Positions 6,959 to 11,657 of a stretch of 11,657 bases of DNA are shown here, piece by piece. The position numbers were made by a program, and so were the translations under genes. Within the stretch, counting starts at the first letter, position 1; each line of letters begins with the position of its first letter. Below the pieces are notes generated by a model. The model searched no databases and was not told where the DNA came from. It saw nothing but the letters and a program-made list of their open reading frames with translations. The DNA is from Pseudomonadota bacterium. GTDB taxonomy: Bacteria > Pseudomonadota > Alphaproteobacteria > Acetobacterales > Acetobacteraceae. The stretch is taken from NCBI GenBank assembly GCA_021779655.1, contig JAJYAF010000035.1, positions 1 through 11,657 on the forward strand, written 5' to 3'.

Positions 6959-8560
6959 TCAGCTTGCCATCATCTTTCCGTATTCCGCCTTGAGCGCGCG
7001 CTTGAGCAGTTTGTTGGCGGCGCTCACCGGCATGGTCTCCCGGAAAAAGATGTATTTCGGTGTCTTGAACCCGGCCAGCCGCTCGCGGCAAAAGGCGACC
7101 AACTCCGCCTCCGCCGTGCTGCTGCCGGGCCTGACGATGACGGCGGCGGCCACCGCCTCCCCCCAATGAGGGTCGGACACGGCGAAGACGGCACATTGCA
7201 TCACCTCGGGATGGGTGCCGAGCACGCTCTCCACTTCCTGGGAGTAGACATTCTCGCCGCCCGTCTTGATCATGTCCTTCATCCGGTCGGCAAAGAAATA
7301 ATTTCCCTCGGCATCGCGGATCAGCACGTCTCCGGTATGAAACCAGTCTCCCCGGAAGGCACGGCGATTGGCCTCCTCATTCTTGTAATAGCCTTTCATG
7401 ATGATCGGCCCCCGCGCGATCTGTTCACCCGGCTCGCCCAAGGGGACATCCCTGCCTTCGTCGTCCACCAGCCGCACATCCACGCCGAAGGAGCAGGCGC
7501 GGCCCACCCAGCGGCCGTCGCCATTGGGCAGATCGCTCCAATCGCCGAAGAAGCCGCCGGTGAGGATCGCGGCGGTGGATTCACTCATTCCCTGGCCCGA
7601 GAAGAAGCGCAGATCAGGCGAAACGGAGCGCCAGCCATCCACCATCGCCTTGGGGATGGTGGATGCCCAGCTCAGGCACTTGGTCACGCTGGTAAGGTCG
7701 CTGGTGCGAAAATTAGGCTGCGAGAGGAGCGCCACGTAGAGGGTGGGCGGCAAGGCGGTGCCGGTCACGCGGTGGCGCGCCATCAGATCGATCATCTGCC
7801 CCGGCTGGGGCGCTTGCGTCATCACGATGGTGGCGCGGTTGGCGAGGCAGAGCGTGGAGAACAGGTAGCCCGCCATATGAATGAGCGGAATGCTGATAAG
7901 GAAACGGTCCTGCTCGGCCATGTGGAAATTGAAGGACCAGCTCAGATGCGCGGCGCAATAATTCGCGTGCGACAGCATCACCCCCTTCGGGGCGGACTCA
8001 GTGCCGCTGGTAAAGAGCAGCGTGGCGACGTCATCGCTTTCGATGCGGATTTCCGGCTCCTCGGCCGGGGCGGAGAGCAACGCGTTGAATTCCTGCCAGC
8101 CGGCGGGAAGCGGCGCGCCGTCGCCGATCTGCACGAAGGCTTCAACCTCCGGAATGGCAGCGGCGATGGCGCTGACCTTGGCTGTTTGCGCGTCTTCCAC
8201 AAAGACCCAGCGTGCTTCCGAGAATTGGATGAGATGCTGGATATCGGATGGTGGCAGCATGAAATTCACCGGCACGGCCCAGGCGCCGATCTTATGCAGC
8301 GCAAAGCTTACGATGAGAAACTCGATGCTGTTGCGCGACAAAATCAAGACGCGATCGCCATGGCGGATGCCCCGGGCAAGCAGGGTCTGGGCCATGGAGC
8401 AGGCCTGCGAATTCAACTGGTCATAAGTGATCGTGCGGCTGGCGCCCTCGGTCGTGTAGAAGATCACTGCCGGCTTGTCTGGCACGGCAAAAGCGGCGCG
8501 CCGCAGCACATCGCCCAGATTCTGCCGGCGGATAAGGTTCATTGCGAACTCTGTAGTCAT
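6959..8560 (-). CDS. Acyl-CoA ligase (AMP-forming, fatty-acyl-CoA synthetase type)
   Basis: A 533-residue ANL-superfamily enzyme that would activate a carboxylic acid with ATP and couple it to CoA. Core motifs are TSGTESAPKGVMLSH (184-198, phosphate loop), GQGMSES (322-328, motif A5), GDWFHTGD (404-411, A7) and DRMKDMIKTGGENV (425-438, A8 hinge). The C-terminal catalytic Lys517 is in VSAANKLLKRALK, where the usual Gly before Lys is Asn. The best resemblance is to medium- or long-chain fatty-acid or cyclohexanecarboxylate/long-chain-type ligases; the substrate cannot be fixed from sequence. The ATG at 8560 has GGAGG eight bases upstream and a plausible sigma-70 promoter before it. It is monocistronic here, with no beta-oxidation partner next to it. 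Confidence 0.9.
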   Translation of the reverse strand: MTTEFAMNLIRRQNLGDVLRRAAFAVPDKPAVIFYTTEGASRTITYDQLNSQACSMAQTLLARGIRHGDRVLILSRNSIEFLIVSFALHKIGAWAVPVNFMLPPSDIQHLIQFSEARWVFVEDAQTAKVSAIAAAIPEVEAFVQIGDGAPLPAGWQEFNALLSAPAEEPEIRIESDDVATLLFTSGTESAPKGVMLSHANYCAAHLSWSFNFHMAEQDRFLISIPLIHMAGYLFSTLCLANRATIVMTQAPQPGQMIDLMARHRVTGTALPPTLYVALLSQPNFRTSDLTSVTKCLSWASTIPKAMVDGWRSVSPDLRFFSGQGMSESTAAILTGGFFGDWSDLPNGDGRWVGRACSFGVDVRLVDDEGRDVPLGEPGEQIARGPIIMKGYYKNEEANRRAFRGDWFHTGDVLIRDAEGNYFFADRMKDMIKTGGENVYSQEVESVLGTHPEVMQCAVFAVSDPHWGEAVAAAVIVRPGSSTAEAELVAFCRERLAGFKTPKYIFFRETMPVSAANKLLKRALKAEYGKMMAS

Positions 8561-8567
8561 GGCTGAT

Positions 8568-8572
8568 CCTCC
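8568..8572 (-). promoter_or_regulatory. Ribosome binding site of the acyl-CoA ligase gene
   Basis: GGAGG on the minus strand, seven to eight bases before the ATG at 8560. It supports that start. Confidence 0.75.
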
Positions 8573-8584
8573 GCGTTTTTTGGA

Positions 8585-8613
8585 AAAATAACAAAAACGG
8601 CGGAGCCAGACAA
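8585..8613 (-). promoter_or_regulatory. Candidate sigma-70 promoter of the acyl-CoA ligase gene
   Basis: Minus strand TTGTCT (8613-8608), 17-bp spacer, TATTTT (8590-8585). Four of six positions match in each hexamer and the spacer is optimal. The predicted start is about 20 bases before the ribosome binding site. The local AT-rich patch in otherwise GC-rich DNA adds support. Confidence 0.45.
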
Positions 8614-8617
8614 CATA

Positions 8618-8851
8618 TTACCGGCCGTTGCGCAGGATTTCCGGCTTGCGCCTCTTCCGGTATTTCTTGGTGTTGTCGAACCGGCCTGGTTCGACGGCAG
8701 AAATGCGATCCTGTCCGTCTTCGCCTTCGCCTCTGCTCTGCACCACGCGACTCCGCGTCAGGCTATGGCCACTCGGCCCTCGCAAGGCGCGGAAAACCCT
8801 TGTTTTCCCCCCCAAACGGGGGATGGATTGGTATTAAGACTAAACTAATAA
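8618..8851. other. Intergenic region before the autotransporter, with small inverted repeats
   Basis: No convincing gene. A minus-strand frame of 65 codons (8815-8618, very basic, ending KKYRKRRKPEILRNGR) matches nothing I recognise and lacks a ribosome binding site. Structures present are an inverted repeat GTCGAACC (8675-8682) with GGTTCGAC (8688-8695), a GGAAAAC/GTTTTCC hairpin with a CCTT loop (8791-8808), and a C7 tract (8807-8813) facing GGGGG (8818-8822). The last two share bases and could be alternative hairpins. A TATTAA at 8832-8837 could be the -10 of the autotransporter promoter, but no -35 at normal spacing was found. Confidence 0.45.
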
Positions 8852-8870
8852 ATGACCCCTCGCATCATGG

Positions 8871-8876
8871 GAGAGG
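8871..8876 (+). promoter_or_regulatory. Ribosome binding site that decides the autotransporter start
   Basis: GAGAGG five bases before the ATG at 8882. The in-frame ATGs at 8852 and 8867 have no comparable site upstream, so translation most likely begins at 8882. Confidence 0.65.
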
Positions 8877-8881
8877 GGATC

Positions 8882-11167
8882 ATGCCGGCTACGGGAAACA
8901 TTTCCGGAACAATTCCGTGTGCCGGGGGCGCAGCCCAGCCGGGCCGGCCTGCCATTGTTGTTTCGGGTCCCGTTGGCGTGCGGCGCCGGAGTTTGCGCCA
9001 GGGGCTGGTCCTTACCGTTTCGGCGCTGGGCGGGCTGGCTTCGAGCTATGGGCGGGCGTTCGCGGGTAGTTGCGTGCCTTCCGGAACGCCGGGCACGTAT
9101 CTGTGCAGCGGTCCGGCCAGCGGCGGCGATACCACGCAATCCCTCAACTTCAGCGGCAGTCTGACCAATATCGTCACCGCGCCCGGGTTTGGCATCACTA
9201 CCGCCTCGGGCGACGCCTTCCAGCTGAACGGAACCGGCAGCTTCGCCGATGCCTACGGCGCCACCATCACCGGGGCCGGGTCAGGCATCGCGCTGCGCTC
9301 CAACACGGCCGGCGACATCTCCATTACGAGCACCGGCAATGTTACTGGCCAGGCTGGGGATGGTGTTTCGGCCTATATTGACGTTGGCACGAGCGCCACG
9401 AACCTCAATATCTCCGGCAACACAATTACCGGCCAGGGGGATGGCATCAATATCACCCATTTCGCGGGTGGCACGGTATCCATCACCGCCACCGGCACCG
9501 TTACCGGGCAGACCGGCGTCGGCATTTATGACCGCGAGGTGGGCGGCGCGAGTACGGGTGTCACCGTCAATGCCGCCGCGGTCTATGGCCATACGGAAGG
9601 TATCCAGATCTATTTCATGGGCGGCGCTGGCGGCGGGCCGATCAATATCACCACGACAGGAAAGGTGATCGGGGGTGCCTGGGGCATCATTACCAATAGC
9701 GGCAGCGCCACCACGGATATCAACGTTTCCACCGCCGAGGTCCAAGGGGGAATAAGCATAAATAATAACGGCACGGGTGGCATAAACATCCATGCGGCCG
9801 GCGCTGCGAGCGGCGGCACTGACCGGGCTGGCATTGGAGCCTTCGCCGGCAGCACGACCAGCGGTGGCGTCACCATTTCCGCCGCCGCCGTTTCCGGCGC
9901 GTATGATGGCATCATCGCCACCAATGCCGGGACCGGCTCGATCAACATCACCGCCACGGGCGATGTCACAACGTCACGTTCCCGGACGCTGAACGCCTAT
10001 TCCGCAGACGGCATCTTCGCCATCAACAACAGCAGCGGCGGCGGCGGCATCACCATCAAGGCCGGCAATGTTTCGGGTTATGGTGCCGGAGTTTTCGCCC
10101 GGAACTATGGCACGGGCCCGGTGAGCATCACCACCACCGGCGCAGTGTCGTCCTGGGCGTATGACAACGCCCTCGCTGGCATCCACGCCGAGGCCCATGG
10201 CGGCGCCATCACCATCGACCAGACCGGCGCCAATGGCAGCGTTTCGGGCGGTTTTCAGGGCGTCGCGGCCTATGAGCATGGCGATGGCGCGATCAGCATC
10301 ACCACCACCGGCAGCATCTCCCCCAGGACAACGAACTATAGCGCCCACTATGGCGATGCCGCCGTGGTGGCCTATTCCACCGGCAACAGCCCGATCACGA
10401 TCACCGACAATGCCGCCATCACCCCGAGTCCGCCGGGCGGCGAGGGCATCCACGGCAACAGTGGCATATTGATCACCAAGAAGGGAACCGGAGCCGGGGA
10501 TATCAACCTTGCCGTCAATGCGCCGATCACCGATGGCGGCGTTTTCGTTTCCAACGCCGGCACCGGCATGGTCAGAATTGTCGCGGCGGCGAATATGACC
10601 GGGGGTATTTCCATTGGGGTCAGCCAGCCCGCTCCGGCCAGCGTGGATGTTCAGGCCGGTGCCGTTCTCGGCGGCGGGGTGGGGATCGCCTCCGGCAATG
10701 CGCCCGCCAGCCTGACCAATGAAGGGGTGATCAGCGGCGGGGTGGAGCTGTACGGCAGCGGCGCCACCATCACCAATAACGGCATCATCGGCATGGCGGG
10801 AAGGAATGGCGGAATTCAGACCGGCGCAAATGGCACGATCAATCTGCAATCGGGCGCGGTGCTTGGCAACGCGGCTCTGATCGATGGCGGCAATTCCGTG
10901 CTCAACTGGACCGGCGGCAGCTTCTCCGGCGATATCAATATGCAACAAGGCTCCACCGCGAACCTCACCGGGCTCAGCGCCGCCGATCTCGCCGGATTGG
11001 AAGCATTGAGCGGCAACGGCGCGCAGGCGTTGAATTTGCGCGGCATCATCGCCAGCGGCGGCACGGATGAATCCTCCGGCATCCAGGTGAATGGCTGGAA
11101 CAATATCAGCCTCCTTGATCATTCGAGCTGGACCCTGACGGGCGGGCTGACGATGGGCGGCGCGTGA
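8882..11167 (+). CDS. Autotransporter/adhesin passenger domain, ended by an in-frame TGA
   Basis: A 761-residue product up to the TGA at 11165-11167. Residues 1-61 are an extended signal region: a neutral leader, then RRRSLRQ, a hydrophobic core (GLVLTVSALGGLASS) and likely cleavage after AFA, giving mature GSCVPSG. The mature part is poor in Cys and Lys, rich in Gly, Ala, Thr, Ser and Asn, and made of about 20 imperfect 20-35 residue repeats such as INITATGDVTT, VSITTTGAVSS and GVTISAAAVSG. Such repeats build a right-handed beta-solenoid in type Va autotransporters. No catalytic motif was seen, so adhesion or surface structure is likely. The ordinary frame continues open after the TGA into a passenger stem and TP linker, so this piece has no beta-barrel and cannot be anchored by itself. 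Either the gene is broken, the TGA is an assembly error, or readthrough occurs. An alternative start at 8852 would add ten residues. Confidence 0.85.
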   Translation: MPATGNISGTIPCAGGAAQPGRPAIVVSGPVGVRRRSLRQGLVLTVSALGGLASSYGRAFAGSCVPSGTPGTYLCSGPASGGDTTQSLNFSGSLTNIVTAPGFGITTASGDAFQLNGTGSFADAYGATITGAGSGIALRSNTAGDISITSTGNVTGQAGDGVSAYIDVGTSATNLNISGNTITGQGDGINITHFAGGTVSITATGTVTGQTGVGIYDREVGGASTGVTVNAAAVYGHTEGIQIYFMGGAGGGPINITTTGKVIGGAWGIITNSGSATTDINVSTAEVQGGISINNNGTGGINIHAAGAASGGTDRAGIGAFAGSTTSGGVTISAAAVSGAYDGIIATNAGTGSINITATGDVTTSRSRTLNAYSADGIFAINNSSGGGGITIKAGNVSGYGAGVFARNYGTGPVSITTTGAVSSWAYDNALAGIHAEAHGGAITIDQTGANGSVSGGFQGVAAYEHGDGAISITTTGSISPRTTNYSAHYGDAAVVAYSTGNSPITITDNAAITPSPPGGEGIHGNSGILITKKGTGAGDINLAVNAPITDGGVFVSNAGTGMVRIVAAANMTGGISIGVSQPAPASVDVQAGAVLGGGVGIASGNAPASLTNEGVISGGVELYGSGATITNNGIIGMAGRNGGIQTGANGTINLQSGAVLGNAALIDGGNSVLNWTGGSFSGDINMQQGSTANLTGLSAADLAGLEALSGNGAQALNLRGIIASGGTDESSGIQVNGWNNISLLDHSSWTLTGGLTMGGA

Positions 11168-11657
11168 AGCACGGGAACCATCCTGATCGACAAGACCTCG
11201 GCGTTGTATGCCGGCAACGGCGTTAATCCCGTATTCTTCAGCGATGGCACCCTGACGCTGGACAATGAGGGCACGCTGGATTTCACCAATGGCGGAATCA
11301 TCGGCAACAAGCCGGTGCTTTACGGAAATTACCTCCAGGGCAGCAGCGGCAATCTGGTCGTCGGTGTGTCGCCCTCGGCCATTGATCTGTTCAAGATCAA
11401 CGGCTCCGCGCAGATCGCCGGGAACGTCACTTTTGCCTGGGCGCCAGGCACCTATGTTGCAGGGTCCCGCGCGTTTTTGACCAGCACGGCGCTGAGCGGC
11501 ACGTTCGCGGGCGTGGCGACCGCGGTCGGCACGAGCGTCCCCACCGGGTTTGGCGCGATCGTTGGCTATACGCTCACCGAGGCCGATCTGAGTTTGACGC
11601 CAACGCCAACGCCAACGCCAACGCCAACGCCAACGGCCACGCCCACCCCAACGCCCA
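11168..11657 (+). pseudogene. Continuation of the autotransporter after the in-frame TGA (stem and TP linker; right edge truncated)
   Basis: In the same frame as the preceding ORF, 163 codons remain open to the right edge. The translation STGTILIDKTSALYAG..., VLYGNYLQGSSGNLVVGVSP, DLFKINGSAQIAGNVTFAWAPGTYVAGSR and LTSTALSGTFAG is the usual passenger stem found just before autotransporter barrels (GxYxQxxxGxLxVxVSP ... LAGxxxxxxxPGTY). It is followed by a (Thr-Pro)n linker. The barrel domain should lie beyond the window. Composition and codon use do not change across the TGA, so this was one gene. It has no signal peptide of its own, so independent translation would not yield an exported protein. 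Confidence 0.75.
11597..11657. repeat. Hexanucleotide repeat ACGCCA coding a Thr-Pro linker
   Basis: Six perfect ACGCCA units (11597-11632), then degenerate units (ACGGCC, ACGCCC, ACCCCA, ACGCCC) to the right edge. It encodes a run of Thr-Pro dipeptides, a stiff spacer between passenger and membrane barrel. Six-base units change length but not frame. Confidence 0.9.

Noticed and set aside
6818..8566. Plus-strand open frame (582 codons) opposite the acyl-CoA ligase
   Set aside because: Shadow of the ligase; composition is His/Arg/Gly-rich and matches no family, while the minus strand has all ANL motifs.
8675..8710. tRNA gene suggested by GGTTCGA
   Set aside because: No acceptor, D-arm or anticodon arm at the right distances; only a small inverted repeat.
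8618..8815. Small basic 65-residue protein on the minus strand
   Set aside because: No ribosome binding site, no recognised family, and it overlaps inverted repeats in a regulatory gap; kept only as a note.
9974..11122. Minus-strand open frame (382 codons) opposite the autotransporter
   Set aside because: Shadow of the repeat-rich passenger; the plus strand has a signal peptide, a ribosome binding site and typical repeats.
11165..11200. Selenocysteine insertion at the TGA
   Set aside because: I see no convincing SECIS-type stem-loop just downstream, and a solenoid rung has no redox role for Sec.

Overview
The window looks like chromosomal DNA of a GC-rich alphaproteobacterium. GC-rich third codon positions leave long antisense open frames. 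The protein styles (a TRAM-less RlmD-type methyltransferase, an RhlE-type helicase ending in a [13 protein letters not shown] tail, an autotransporter with a TP-rich linker) would fit Rhodospirillales/Acetobacteraceae. The lineage is an inference, not a demonstrated assignment.

Layout. (1) From the left edge to about 5190 everything reads on the minus strand. In transcription order: a CueR-like MerR regulator (5190-4786), a DEAD-box RNA helicase with a repeat-rich basic tail (4572-2974), glutaryl-CoA dehydrogenase (2977-1775, overlapping the helicase stop by ATGA), an RlmD-type 23S rRNA uracil-C5 methyltransferase (1741-674), and an OmpW-family outer-membrane protein (538 to beyond the left edge). 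OmpW has its own leader with an almost perfect FNR/FixK-type box. (2) Divergent from the regulator, on the plus strand, are a 70-residue HMA-fold copper-chaperone-like protein (5456-5668) that has lost the first Cys of its CxxC motif, and a membrane acyltransferase-3 protein (5718-6938). (3) A minus-strand fatty-acyl-CoA-ligase-type enzyme (8560-6959) converges on the acyltransferase. (4) A regulatory gap of about 300 bp with several small inverted repeats precedes a large plus-strand autotransporter/adhesin. Its reading frame is broken by one in-frame TGA at 11165-11167 and then continues open, in the same frame, through a typical passenger stem into a (Thr-Pro)n linker at the right edge.

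How the parts may work together. The CueR-like regulator, its TTGACCTTCC-type promoter and the divergent HMA protein form a small copper-sensing locus with no copper ATPase in view. The helicase and the rRNA methyltransferase are ribosome/RNA-maintenance genes flanking a lysine/aromatic-catabolic dehydrogenase in one run of co-directional genes. OmpW appears to be separately controlled by oxygen through an FNR-type factor. The autotransporter is a surface-exposed beta-solenoid that is either a decaying gene, a gene with a sequencing error, or a conditionally read-through one.

No mobile element, CRISPR array, tRNA or rRNA was recognised. The observations most worth a second look are the in-frame TGA, the single-Cys HMA protein, the FNR box at ompW, the 12-bp repeat in the helicase tail, and the altered motif IV of the RlmD-type enzyme.
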